Positions 35,796-44,073 of a DNA stretch of 64,000 bases are shown piece after piece. The position numbers and the translations under genes are program-made. Below the pieces are notes generated by a model. The model saw only the letters and a list, made by a program, of their open reading frames with translations, did not search any database and had not been told where the DNA came from. Within the stretch, counting starts at the first letter, position 1; every line of letters starts with the position of its first letter. The stretch comes from Pseudomonas mandelii. Its GTDB lineage: Bacteria; Pseudomonadota; Gammaproteobacteria; Pseudomonadales; Pseudomonadaceae. The DNA lies in contig NZ_RCZA01000011.1 in NCBI RefSeq assembly GCF_006438925.1, forward strand, positions 188,343 to 252,342. The letters run 5' to 3'.

Positions 35796-36680
35796 ATGCA
35801 CTTCGACCTGACCGACCTGCGCCTCTACCTGAACATCCTCGACAGCGGCAACATCACCGCCGGCGCCGCTCGCAGTCATCTGTCCCTGGCGGCGGCGAGT
35901 GCGCGCATCCGCGCCATGGAAGCTTCACTGGGGATCGAGTTTCTCGAGCGAGGTCGCCGCGGTGTCAGCCCGACCCCGGCCGGCAAGGCCCTGACGCAAC
36001 ATGCCCGTGTCCTGCTGCAACAGGCCGAACGCATGCAGCAGGATCTGGCCGAATACGCCAACGGCGTCAAAGGCCAGGTGCGGCTGCTGTGTAACACCAC
36101 AGCGATGACCGAATATCTGCCGGAGTTGCTCGCGGACTTTCTTCGCAGCCACCCCAACCTCGACATCGATCTGCAAGAACTGCCCAGCGCTCGCATCACC
36201 CACGCCTTGCGCCAAGGTGCGGCAGACCTGGGCATCGTCTCTGACGCCGTGGACACCGATGACCTGCAGACCCGCCCGTTTCGCGACGATCCACTGGTGC
36301 TGATAACCCCCCGCGATCATCTCTTGGCACACGCAGGGGTCGTGAGCTTCAGCGACACCTTGCACCACGACTACGTTGGCCTGAACGCCAACAGCGCGTT
36401 GGCGGTGTACCTGGAAGAACAGGCGCTGCACACCGGGTCACGCATGCAAATCCGCATCCGCGCCGAAGGTTTCGATGGCGTGATGCGCATGGTCGCTCGG
36501 GGGGCCGGGCTGGCGATCGTGCCCCTCGCGGCGGTTGAGCGCTGGCGTGGCGAACAATCCTTCAAGAGTCTCGCCCTGCAAGAACCTTGGGCCACGCGCA
36601 AACTGTTGCTCTGTGCTCGGGAGTTCGCCGCCTTGCCCGGTTACGCCAAGGCCTTGCTGCATGCCTTGACTCTCCCCTGA
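35796..36680 (+). CDS. LysR-family transcriptional regulator
   Basis: The protein has 294 residues: HTH at about 1-60 (LTDLRLYLNILDSGNITAGAARSHLSLAAASARIRAMEASLG) and a substrate-binding-like effector domain behind it (GQVRLLCNTTAMTEYLPELLADF). It is divergent from the TSUP permease gene, the usual LysR arrangement, and so is the likely regulator of that gene. The flavodoxin-fold oxidoreductase 45 bases downstream on the same strand could share its transcript. The effector is unknown. Confidence 0.9.
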   Translation: MHFDLTDLRLYLNILDSGNITAGAARSHLSLAAASARIRAMEASLGIEFLERGRRGVSPTPAGKALTQHARVLLQQAERMQQDLAEYANGVKGQVRLLCNTTAMTEYLPELLADFLRSHPNLDIDLQELPSARITHALRQGAADLGIVSDAVDTDDLQTRPFRDDPLVLITPRDHLLAHAGVVSFSDTLHHDYVGLNANSALAVYLEEQALHTGSRMQIRIRAEGFDGVMRMVARGAGLAIVPLAAVERWRGEQSFKSLALQEPWATRKLLLCAREFAALPGYAKALLHALTLP

Positions 36681-36725
36681 GGGGCAGACTTTACCCTTGA
36701 GCTTTCATCTTCAAGGAACGAGACG

Positions 36726-37301
36726 ATGGGCAAACGAATTCTGGTGATTCTCGGGCATCCGGCGAGCAACAGTTTCTGCGGCGCACTCGCCGAATGTTAC
36801 GCCCAGTCAGCGGTGCGCGCCGGGCATGAGGTGCGCCAGTTGTTTCTAGGTGCAATGGACTTTGACCCGGTGCTGCGTGAAGGTTATCAACAGACCCAGC
36901 CACTGGAAGTCGACTTGCGCCGCGCCCAGGCGGACATTGTGTGGGCCGAGCACCTGACACTGGTTTATCCGATCTGGTGGGGCGGAGTTCCGGCGTTGCT
37001 CAAAGGCTTTTTCGATCGGGTGTTCCTGCCGGGTTTCGCTTTCAAATACCGCAAAGGCAAAGCCTTTCCCGAAAAACTCCTGCAGGGACGAAGCGCGCAT
37101 TTGCTGGTGACTATGGACACGCCGTCCTGGTATTACCGCTGGATCTATCGCATGCCTGGACTGCATCAGGTACGCAAAACCACCCTGGAATTCTGCGGCA
37201 TCAAGCCAACCAGGACCCTCACCTTCGGGCCGATTCTCGGCTCCAAAGCAGCGCAACGGGAGACGTGGCTCAAACAAGCGAACGCTATCGCCAGCCGTTG
37301 A
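36726..37301 (+). CDS. NAD(P)H-dependent oxidoreductase, flavodoxin-2 fold
   Basis: The protein has 191 residues. KRILVILGHPASNSFCGALAECY is the flavin phosphate loop, and LTLVYPIWWGGVPALLKGFFDRVFLPGFAFKY is the signature of NQO1/KefF-like quinone reductases. LVTMDTPSWYYRWIYRMPG and the conserved late FCGIKPTRTLTFGPI complete the fold. It should reduce quinones or nitroaromatics with NAD(P)H. A MerR-type regulator gene starts 64 bases downstream on the same strand, suggesting a small electrophile or redox stress unit. Confidence 0.87.
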   Translation: MGKRILVILGHPASNSFCGALAECYAQSAVRAGHEVRQLFLGAMDFDPVLREGYQQTQPLEVDLRRAQADIVWAEHLTLVYPIWWGGVPALLKGFFDRVFLPGFAFKYRKGKAFPEKLLQGRSAHLLVTMDTPSWYYRWIYRMPGLHQVRKTTLEFCGIKPTRTLTFGPILGSKAAQRETWLKQANAIASR

Positions 37302-37365
37302 ATCTCCCGGATAATGCGCTGGTCTTTTGGGGCGCACTCCGGGACATTCAAAAAAGGGATTTTTC

Positions 37366-37737
37366 ATGTACATCGGCAAAGCTGCGCGGCTGTCGGGAAA
37401 CACAGTCAAGAGTATCCGCCACTACGAAGCCATCGGCTTGTTACCGCCCGCACAGCGCAGTGGTAAATACCGGATCTACAACCAGCAAAGCGTCGAACTG
37501 TTGATCTTCATCAAGTGTGCTCAACAACTGGGATTCAGGCTCAAAGAGTTGCAGGCGATGTTTCAACAACACCGGGGCGAGGCACTTCCGTGGGAGCTTG
37601 CTCGAGTAGCCATAGCCGACAAGAAACGCGAACTGATGGACAGTATCGGCGCACTGCAGCAACTCCATTACGGGCTGGAAGCCTTCGAGGCGAGCCTCAA
37701 GAGTGCTCAGGATCAATGCCGGCTCGGCAGTCTGTGA
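37366..37737 (+). CDS. MerR-family transcriptional regulator
   Basis: The protein has 123 residues. The MerR winged HTH occupies about 1-70 (YIGKAARLSGNTVKSIRHYEAIGLLPPAQRSGKYRIY) and is followed by a dimerisation helix. The C-terminus has single cysteines but no metal- or Fe-S-binding cluster like those of CueR or SoxR, so the signal is unclear. ATG 37366 fits the usual MerR N-terminus and has AAAGGGA upstream; an earlier in-frame start at 37327 adds residues not seen in the family. It probably controls the oxidoreductase gene just upstream. Confidence 0.86.
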   Translation: MYIGKAARLSGNTVKSIRHYEAIGLLPPAQRSGKYRIYNQQSVELLIFIKCAQQLGFRLKELQAMFQQHRGEALPWELARVAIADKKRELMDSIGALQQLHYGLEAFEASLKSAQDQCRLGSL

Positions 37738-37768
37738 AAACCACCGGCCGACACCAGGCATCTCCTGT

Positions 37769-39178
37769 CTAAACCTTTGGCTGCGGACTCAATGCCCCGG
37801 CCGCCTTGGGTTTTCTGAAAAAGAGGCCGTAGACAACCGTGAGAACCAACAGGAAAGGCACACCGAACACCAAGGTCATCTTGAAGGCTTCGGTGAAGTA
37901 GGTGGTGATCATCACCGCGCCCATCAGCACCAACCCCAACAATGTGGTGTACGGGAACAGGCGCATACGGAAAGACAGTTTTCGTTCGCCATTGCGCTCG
38001 TGGTAGCGACGGAAACAGTAGTGCGTCAGGAAGATCATGAACCAGGTGAAAATGGCGCCGAACATGGAAATCGCCATCATCAAGGTGAAGGAGCTTTCCG
38101 GGTACAGAACGTTGAGCAAGGTCGCCAGGGCAATGCCCGAACTCGACAGCAACAAGGCATTCAGCGGGATCCCGGTCTTGCTCAATACGCCCATGGATTT
38201 GGGTGCATAGCCGCCACGGGACAGGCTGAACATCATGCGCGTGGTGATATAGAGCTGGCTGTTCATCGCCGACAACGCCGCGATCAGAATCACGAAATTC
38301 ATCACCCCGGTTGCGCCGGGAATGCCGATGGTTTGCATGACCGTGACGAATGGGCTTTGGGCATGGCCAGCCTGAACCCACGGTACGATGGCCAACATCA
38401 GCGCCAGGGTCAGCAGGTAAAACACCACCAACCGCACGATAGTCGCGCGAAAGGCCTTCTTCACTGCCCGCTCCGGGTCCTGTGCTTCACCGGCGGCCAC
38501 CGCGATCATCTCAACGCTCAAATAGCTGAAGATCGACACGATCACCGCGATCCACATCCCTTGCAGACCATTGGGGAAAAAGCCTCCATGGGCCGTGTAA
38601 TTGTGCACACCGTAATCCGCGTTACCGGAACCGAATACCACGTACACCGCGAGGATGATAAAACCGACAATCGCCCCGATCTTGATGGTCGAGAACCAGT
38701 ATTCGAAGGTGCCGAATGTCTTCACGCTGATGGCGTTGAGTACGATCAGGATGCTGGAAAACGAGACGATCCATATCCACTCCGGCACGTTGGCAAACCA
38801 GTACTTCATGTACATCGCCACCGCCGTCACTTCCGTGCCGACAGCCAGCACAATCGCCGCCCAATAGGCATAGCGCACCAGAAATCCGGCCAATGGGCTG
38901 ACATAGAATTCGGCATAGGCGCCGAACGAACCCGAGGTCGAATGGGCGACGGTCATTTCCGCAAGACAGCCCATCAACAGCAGGGTGATGATCGCGCCAA
39001 TGGCGTAGCTGAGCAGTACGCTCGGCCCGGCATAGCTGATGGCGTAGGCGCTGCCCATAAACAGTCCGGTGCCAATCGCACCGCCAATGGCGATCATGCT
39101 CATCTGGCCCGACGTGAGCTGGCGCCTAAGGCCTTGCTCACGCTTGGATATGCTTTCAAAACCGCTGGTATCGGTCAT
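37769..39178 (-). CDS. amino-acid permease of the APC superfamily (AAT family)
   Basis: The protein has 469 residues and twelve predicted helices. LTSGQMSMIAIGGAIGTGLFMGSAYAI is the AAT substrate-binding first helix, and SYLSVEMIAVAAGEAQDPERAVKKAFR is the conserved region around helix 6. The family carries GABA, proline, aromatic and D-amino acids. Its position 88 bases behind oprD and in line with kynU suggests tryptophan, kynurenine or a related compound as substrate, by inference. Confidence 0.87.
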   Translation of the reverse strand: MTDTSGFESISKREQGLRRQLTSGQMSMIAIGGAIGTGLFMGSAYAISYAGPSVLLSYAIGAIITLLLMGCLAEMTVAHSTSGSFGAYAEFYVSPLAGFLVRYAYWAAIVLAVGTEVTAVAMYMKYWFANVPEWIWIVSFSSILIVLNAISVKTFGTFEYWFSTIKIGAIVGFIILAVYVVFGSGNADYGVHNYTAHGGFFPNGLQGMWIAVIVSIFSYLSVEMIAVAAGEAQDPERAVKKAFRATIVRLVVFYLLTLALMLAIVPWVQAGHAQSPFVTVMQTIGIPGATGVMNFVILIAALSAMNSQLYITTRMMFSLSRGGYAPKSMGVLSKTGIPLNALLLSSSGIALATLLNVLYPESSFTLMMAISMFGAIFTWFMIFLTHYCFRRYHERNGERKLSFRMRLFPYTTLLGLVLMGAVMITTYFTEAFKMTLVFGVPFLLVLTVVYGLFFRKPKAAGALSPQPKV

Positions 39179-39266
39179 TTTTCCGTCCTCTGAATATTGT
39201 CTTTCTTGAAGAGAGCAAGTCGTTGTAATTACCCGTGGGGATCAGCCACACACAGCAGGGCACTGA

Positions 39267-40580
39267 TCAGAAAATACTCAGCGGATACTCGATGATCACC
39301 CGGACTTCGTTGTTGTCGGTGGTGTCCGCGAGGGCCACCTGAGCGGTCGAACGCACACTGGCCTGACGCACTCGCACCGACAGATCCCTGGCCTTGCCTG
39401 ATTGCACGACGTAACGCGCTTCAATGTCGCGTTCCCAGCGCTTGCCGTCACTGCCGTAACGTCCATAAGCGCCATTGGCCCCGCCGTCGTAGTGGCTGTC
39501 GTCGATATGGTCACCGCTGACGTAACGCGACATGAAACTCAGGCCCGGCACGCCGAAAGGAGCCATGTCCAGGTCATAACGCAATTGCCAGGAGCGCTCG
39601 TTGGGGGCGTTGAAGTCGAGGACTTGAATCGAGTTGGCGAGAAAAATCGAAGTACCCGGCTGCTGATCGAAACCCAGATAGTCGAACGGCTCATCGCCAT
39701 CGACGCGTTGGTACGCCAGGGTCAATCGATGGGCGCCGACCTTGTAGGCGGCGGACAGGGACCACGTGGTGTTGTCGATCTTGCCGGCCAGACTCTGACC
39801 AGTGTCATCGGTGCGGTAAATATTGAGATCCAGGTTCAGCGACTGGTTTTCACTCAGCGCGAAGCTGTAGTTGGTATTGGCGTAGTACTGCCGCCAGATA
39901 TCGGTGAATTGCGAACCGTACAGGCTGACGTTCAATTGATCACTCAGGGCGTAGCTGCCGCCCAGATAATCGACACTGCGGGTTTCCACCCCGGCATACA
40001 GTGCCTTGAGGGCGCCATCGTCGTTGGTCGAGGTACTGTCGTTACCAGAAGTGAAGTGCCCGGCGTCGAACATCAGCCCTTTCAATTCGCTGCTGGTCAG
40101 CTGAAAGCCATTGGCCTGAGGGGTGAACAGTCGCGCATTGCCGGTACCGAATACCGGGTTAAGCGGGGTCAGGTTGCCGTACTTGAGTTCGGTCTTCGAG
40201 ATCCGCGCCTTGAGCGCACCGCCCGCTTCGGAATACTCATCCTCGGGGCGACCATCGGAATCGACCGGCAGCAAACCGGTGCCGGTTCGGCCCCTGCCGC
40301 TGTCGAGTTTGATGCCCAGTTGCGCATAGGCATCGATGCCGAAACCCAACGTGCCCTGGGTATAGCCGGAACGGTAATCGAGCATGATCCCGTGCGCCCA
40401 CTCGTCCCGATAGTTCTGACCGCCAGGATTATTGAGGTTGTTGCGGTAGAAATAGAAGTTACGGTTAGTCAGTGTCAGGCTGCTGTCTTCGACGAATCCA
40501 GTGTCGGAGGCGGCGCAGGCCATTTGACCGAGACAACCAGTGATGGCGAGCGGCAAGGCGGGCCAGAGGGACAGTTTCAT
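39267..40580 (-). CDS. OprD-family outer-membrane porin
   Basis: The protein has 437 residues. A signal peptide at 1-24 (KLSLWPALPLAITGCLGQMACA) is followed by FVEDSSLTLTNRNFYFYRN, the OprD N-terminal strand, then the family pattern DEWAHGIMLDYRSGYTQGTLGFGIDAYAQLGIKLD and DGRPEDEYSEAGGALKARISKTELKYG. OprD porins are 18-strand channels for small acids or amino acids. The gene lies between kynU and the permease on the same strand and probably admits the pathway's substrate. The mRNA leader has an AAGGAG ribosome site overlapped by an A-rich Crc-type motif. Confidence 0.92.
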   Translation of the reverse strand: MKLSLWPALPLAITGCLGQMACAASDTGFVEDSSLTLTNRNFYFYRNNLNNPGGQNYRDEWAHGIMLDYRSGYTQGTLGFGIDAYAQLGIKLDSGRGRTGTGLLPVDSDGRPEDEYSEAGGALKARISKTELKYGNLTPLNPVFGTGNARLFTPQANGFQLTSSELKGLMFDAGHFTSGNDSTSTNDDGALKALYAGVETRSVDYLGGSYALSDQLNVSLYGSQFTDIWRQYYANTNYSFALSENQSLNLDLNIYRTDDTGQSLAGKIDNTTWSLSAAYKVGAHRLTLAYQRVDGDEPFDYLGFDQQPGTSIFLANSIQVLDFNAPNERSWQLRYDLDMAPFGVPGLSFMSRYVSGDHIDDSHYDGGANGAYGRYGSDGKRWERDIEARYVVQSGKARDLSVRVRQASVRSTAQVALADTTDNNEVRVIIEYPLSIF

Positions 40581-40592
40581 TCTGCGTGCTCC

Positions 40593-40600
40593 TTATTATT
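40593..40600 (-). promoter_or_regulatory. candidate Hfq/Crc catabolite-repression motif at the oprD ribosome site
   Basis: The mRNA-sense sequence is AATAATAA, an exact AAnAAnAA match, 13-20 bases before the oprD start and overlapping its Shine-Dalgarno (40589-40594). In pseudomonads Hfq/Crc binding to such motifs blocks translation on preferred carbon sources. Confidence 0.55.
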
Positions 40601-40683
40601 GTGTTTTCACAGAACTTTTTATTGGAGGCGACCGAAAGCCTGCTACCGGTGAAATCCGGCAGCAAGACAAGGACCTCGGAGAT

Positions 40684-41934
40684 TCAGGTGACGCTATGGC
40701 GCACTTGGAATTGCGCTTGCGCCCAGGTTTTCTGATCAAGAATTTCGCCCAGGATCTGCACCGCATCCCAGACCTCGGTGAAGGTCGTGTACAGCGGGGT
40801 GAAGCCGAAGCGCATGATCCGAGGCTCGCGGTAGTCACCGATCACGCCACGGGCGATCAGAGCCTGGACCACCGCGTAACCTTCGGGATGTTCGAAGCTG
40901 ACGTGGCTGCCACGCTTGGCGTGTTCGCGCGGGGTGATCAGCGTCAGCTCATGTGCGGCACAACGCTGCTCGACCAACTGGATGAACAAGTCAGTCAGCG
41001 CCAGGGATTTGCAGCGCAGGCTGGCCATGTCGGTCTGGGCGAAAATATCCAGACCGCACTCGACCATCGCCAATGAAGTGATCGGCTGGGTACCGCACAG
41101 ATAACGAGCGATACCCTCGCTCGGCTCGTAGCGAGGCTCCATGGCAAACTGCCGCGAATGCCCGAACCAGCCAGACAACGGCTGCGCCACCAGATCACAC
41201 AGATCGGGCGACACCCAGACAAACGCTGGCGAGCCCGGACCGCCATTGAGGTACTTGTAGGTGCAGCCGATGGCGTAATCGGCACGTGCCTGATGCAGGT
41301 CGACCGGCACCGCACCGGCGGAATGCGCCAGGTCCCAGATGGTCAGCGCGCCGCACTCGTGAGTCAGCGCGGTCATGGCTTGCATGTCGTGCATATAGCC
41401 CGTCTTGTAGTTGACGTGGGTAAGCATGACCACAGCGGTGTTCTGGTCTATCGCTTGCGGCAGCTCCTCGGGACTACCAACCAGGCGCAAGGTGTAGCCC
41501 TGTTGCAGCATGTCCGCCAGACCTTCGGCGATGTACAAATCGGTCGGAAAATTGCTGGATTCGGTGACGATCACTCGCCGTTTCGGCGACCGAGTGGCCT
41601 GCACCCGCAGGGCGGCGCTGAGCACCTTGAACAGGTTGATCGAGGTGGTGTCGGTCACCACCACTTCACCATCACGGGCGCCAATCAGCCCGGCCAATTG
41701 GTTGCCCAGACGCTCGGACAGGTCGCGCCAGCCAGCACTGTTCCAACTGCGGATCAGGCCATTGCCCCATTCTTCGGCGATCACCGCTTGAGCACGCGCC
41801 AATGCAGCAACCGGTCGCGCGCCCAGGGAGTTGCCGTCCAGATAGATCACGCCTTCGGGCAGTGCAAATTGCTGACGCAGTGGCGCCAGAGCGTCCTGAG
41901 CATCAAGCGCCAGGCAATCGTTTCTTGTCGTCAT
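40684..41934 (-). CDS. kynU: kynureninase
   Basis: The protein has 416 residues, the size of Pseudomonas kynureninase, and belongs to PLP fold type I. It carries YLDGNSLGARP near the N-terminus, the PLP-contact region WDLAHSAGAVPVDL, and the cofactor lysine in CTYKYLNGGPG at Lys227. It cleaves L-kynurenine to anthranilate and L-alanine. It is transcribed away from the Lrp-type regulator gene kynR and is followed on the same strand by oprD and an amino-acid permease, so uptake and cleavage appear to be expressed together. The other kyn enzymes, kynA and kynB, lie about 7 kb to the right. Confidence 0.96.
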   Translation of the reverse strand: MTTRNDCLALDAQDALAPLRQQFALPEGVIYLDGNSLGARPVAALARAQAVIAEEWGNGLIRSWNSAGWRDLSERLGNQLAGLIGARDGEVVVTDTTSINLFKVLSAALRVQATRSPKRRVIVTESSNFPTDLYIAEGLADMLQQGYTLRLVGSPEELPQAIDQNTAVVMLTHVNYKTGYMHDMQAMTALTHECGALTIWDLAHSAGAVPVDLHQARADYAIGCTYKYLNGGPGSPAFVWVSPDLCDLVAQPLSGWFGHSRQFAMEPRYEPSEGIARYLCGTQPITSLAMVECGLDIFAQTDMASLRCKSLALTDLFIQLVEQRCAAHELTLITPREHAKRGSHVSFEHPEGYAVVQALIARGVIGDYREPRIMRFGFTPLYTTFTEVWDAVQILGEILDQKTWAQAQFQVRHSVT

Positions 41935-42066
41935 TGAGTGTCCTGTTTTTTGAATGACATGCCGTCCGGGCAGGTCGCGATAATCGGGTCGATCCAGGGT
42001 TTCGGTGTCATGTTTCAGGCGCTATTTCCCCCTTCTCGGTGGAGAAATAATGAACGAAGCTTTGGA

Positions 42067-42118
42067 GAATTTTCGTGCAAAGTGAGCAGCCTTATAGTAG
42101 TTATCTCGCAGAAAATTC
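42067..42118. promoter_or_regulatory. candidate KynR operator between kynU and kynR
   Basis: Perfect 8-bp inverted copies GAATTTTC (42067-42074) and GAAAATTC (42111-42118) are 44 bases apart, about four helical turns. They lie in the divergent kynU/kynR region, as expected for Lrp-type octamer binding. A second short palindrome, AATAAA-6-TTTATT, at 42131-42148 sits just before the kynR start. Confidence 0.4.
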
Positions 42119-42154
42119 GAATCTAACTCCAATAAACGCGGATTTATTCCAACC

Positions 42155-42628
42155 ATGAATCTCGACTCGACAGACCTGCGAATCCTGCACCAACTGCAAC
42201 AGGATGGCCGCATCAGCAATCAGGAATTGGCGGAGAAAGTCGCCCTGTCCCCGTCGGCGTGTTTACGCCGTTTGCGCCTGTTGGAAAGTGAGGGAATCAT
42301 CACCGGCTATCGCGCGGTACTGAATGCCGAACGGCTGGGAATCGAACTGGAAGCCATCGTCCATGTATCGTTGCGACAGGACGTCGAGGACTGGCACGAA
42401 ACCTTCATCAAGAAGGTTCAGTTGTGGCCGGAAGTGGTCACCGCTTATGTGATTACCGGCGCGAGCAACTATGTTTTGCGAGTCCAGGCGCGCAACCTCA
42501 AACACTTCTCCGATTTCATCGTCAACCATCTGAACCGCACAGCAGGGGTCACCGATATCCGCTCGGAAATCGTCCTGCAGAAAATCAAGGAGCGAGAGGA
42601 ATTGCTTGATCTGGTGGTGCGCAAGTAA
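42155..42628 (+). CDS. kynR: Lrp/AsnC-family regulator, likely KynR
   Basis: The protein has 157 residues. The N-terminal HTH (LDSTDLRILHQLQQDGRISNQELAEKVALSPSACLRRLRLLE) is joined to a C-terminal RAM/AsnC effector domain (VVTAYVITGASNYVLRVQARN). KynR of P. aeruginosa activates the kynurenine genes in response to L-kynurenine. The divergent position next to kynU supports the same role here. The family assignment is firm; the specific name rests on gene order. Confidence 0.85.
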   Translation: MNLDSTDLRILHQLQQDGRISNQELAEKVALSPSACLRRLRLLESEGIITGYRAVLNAERLGIELEAIVHVSLRQDVEDWHETFIKKVQLWPEVVTAYVITGASNYVLRVQARNLKHFSDFIVNHLNRTAGVTDIRSEIVLQKIKEREELLDLVVRK

Positions 42629-42635
42629 GGGAAAC

Positions 42636-42666
42636 CGCCAGGGAGATATCGACAACTCCCTGGGCG
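42636..42666. terminator. weak hairpin between convergent kynR and antR
   Basis: AGGGAG (42640-42645) pairs with CTCCCT (42656-42661), extended by GCC/GGC on either side of a one-base bulge. No T-run follows, so it is only a possible shared terminator in the 47-bp gap. Confidence 0.3.
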
Positions 42667-42675
42667 TCCTGATCC

Positions 42676-43689
42676 TCAGAAGCCGCGCATGCGCCGGGCT
42701 TCGTTACGCTGCAAAGTCATGCTTGGGGATTCGTCGAACAACTTGCGGTACTCGGCAGAAAAACGCCCAAGGTGCGTGAAGCCCCACCCCATGGCGATCT
42801 CGGAAATATTGCGCGCAGAACCGTGCTCAAGAATGTCCTGACGCACGGCGTTCAAGCGGTATTTTTTCAGGTAGACCATCGGCGATAGCGCGAAGTACTT
42901 CTTGAACGCTTCGAACAATTTGAAGCGCGAGACTCCGGCCGCGGCTTCGATGTCTTCCAGATGCAGAGCTTCCCGGGCGTTTGCGTGAATGTATTGCCGG
43001 GCCCGGATCAGATAGTGCGGCAGCTTCACGCCCAACACGTCCCGCAGTTCTTCAGAATAATTGTTCGGCTGGGCGAGGATCAGCCCCTTGATCAAAGAGC
43101 TTTCGACATCCCGGGTGAAGGCCACTTGTTCATACAATTCACTGCTGCGTTCCAGCTCGGCGATGAAATAACGCGCCATGCGCCACCATGATGCCGACGC
43201 CCCGTCGACCGCATCCATCACCGACTCGAAACGCAAAGGCGCATCCAACGGTCGCTGCAGCATGCCTTCCAGAGACTCACTCATGGCGGCGCGGGTGATG
43301 ACCACCTGGGCCTTGCGACAATCGCCGGAGATCGCCAGCACCTGGTTTTCATTCGGCGAAATGATCACCCCTTGATCGCGATTGGACTTCACCACGCTGC
43401 CGTTCTTGCTCAGCTCCTGCTCGCCCACCAACGGCAAACTCAGGCTGTAACTGCTGAAGTGCTCAGGGTCTTCGATATCGACGGTGACGTCGGTACCGTA
43501 CTCAATCGTGCCCAGGGTCGTGGCCATCGACTTGAACACATTGGCGCTGTGATGAAAGCGGATCCGCTCCGGAGTGGTGGTCACGAGTCGATGGGGCCCG
43601 CAGATACCGGACATCCAGTTCCGCGCACCCTCAACGTCAAAGCTATCAATACGAATGTCGCGAAACTGCGGATCAGTTTTGCTACTCAT
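42676..43689 (-). CDS. antR: AraC/XylS-family activator, likely AntR
   Basis: The protein has 337 residues. The C-terminal AraC domain at about 230-330 contains both HTH units (LHLEDIEAAAGVSRFKLFEAFKKYFALSPMVYLKKYRL and NISEIAMGWGFTHLGRFSAEYRKLFDESP). The N-terminal ~220 residues form the XylS/BenR-type sensor domain. ATG 43689 (MSSKTDPQ) was chosen; an earlier in-frame start would add 38 hydrophobic residues not expected in this family. It is divergent from antABC; in Pseudomonas AntR activates these genes with anthranilate. The function is assigned by family and position. Confidence 0.88.
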   Translation of the reverse strand: MSSKTDPQFRDIRIDSFDVEGARNWMSGICGPHRLVTTTPERIRFHHSANVFKSMATTLGTIEYGTDVTVDIEDPEHFSSYSLSLPLVGEQELSKNGSVVKSNRDQGVIISPNENQVLAISGDCRKAQVVITRAAMSESLEGMLQRPLDAPLRFESVMDAVDGASASWWRMARYFIAELERSSELYEQVAFTRDVESSLIKGLILAQPNNYSEELRDVLGVKLPHYLIRARQYIHANAREALHLEDIEAAAGVSRFKLFEAFKKYFALSPMVYLKKYRLNAVRQDILEHGSARNISEIAMGWGFTHLGRFSAEYRKLFDESPSMTLQRNEARRMRGF

Positions 43690-43878
43690 CACGGGGCACC
43701 CACGGCGGTATTTTTCAAGCGCGCTCTGAGGGCGCGTATCAGGCAGGAAAGAGCAAATTCCAAGCCACAAAACGACGGTACCAACCCAGCGGATAGTAAT
43801 CATCTACTAAGCGGACAACGCGCCCGGCTTGAAGCCCGCAAGTGTCATCGAACAGCATCCGACGTCCTGCAAAACAGT

Positions 43879-43899
43879 ACCTGATTGCTGCAATCAGGT
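43879..43899. promoter_or_regulatory. perfect 9-bp palindrome in the antR-antA region
   Basis: ACCTGATTG (43879-43887) and CAATCAGGT (43891-43899) are perfect inverted copies around the triplet CTG. The site is roughly midway between the two divergent genes. It could be an operator or, if transcribed, a short hairpin; it has no T-run. Confidence 0.45.
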
Positions 43900-44053
43900 G
43901 CAGCCGTCCATCGCGTCAGGCACTGTTTGAGTAGTACCTGCCCAGCTCGATACGGGGGTGTTACCGCACAAATTTTATGGACTGCCTTCGTCGACAAACC
44001 GGATAGACCCCTGCCCGCCCCACTCTCTCTAATGAGCGCAACCGATTAGTCCG

Positions 44054-44061
44054 AATAAAAA
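44054..44061 (+). promoter_or_regulatory. candidate Hfq/Crc motif at the antA ribosome site
   Basis: AATAAAAA matches AAnAAnAA and lies 13-20 bases before the antA start, overlapping the AAGG ribosome-binding site. It predicts catabolite repression of anthranilate oxidation at translation. Confidence 0.5.
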
Positions 44062-44073
44062 AGGTACACACCC

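Larger units (their letters stand above)
43690..44073. other. antR-antA divergent regulatory region (384 bp)
   Basis: No gene is seen. The region holds the perfect palindrome described at 43879-43899 and the A-rich motif before antA. No convincing paired XylS-type half-sites of the TGCA-N6-GGATA form were found; only single degenerate ones occur (for example GGATA at 44001-44005). Confidence 0.5.

Noticed and set aside
37703..39193. Plus-strand open frame of 496 codons opposite the amino-acid permease
   Set aside because: The translation is His/Gln-rich and has no family; the permease has twelve helices and AAT signatures.
43939..44005. AntR (XylS-type) binding boxes before antA
   Set aside because: Only degenerate single half-sites (TGCC with GATA, and GGATA at 44001-44005) were found, without the usual direct-repeat spacing.
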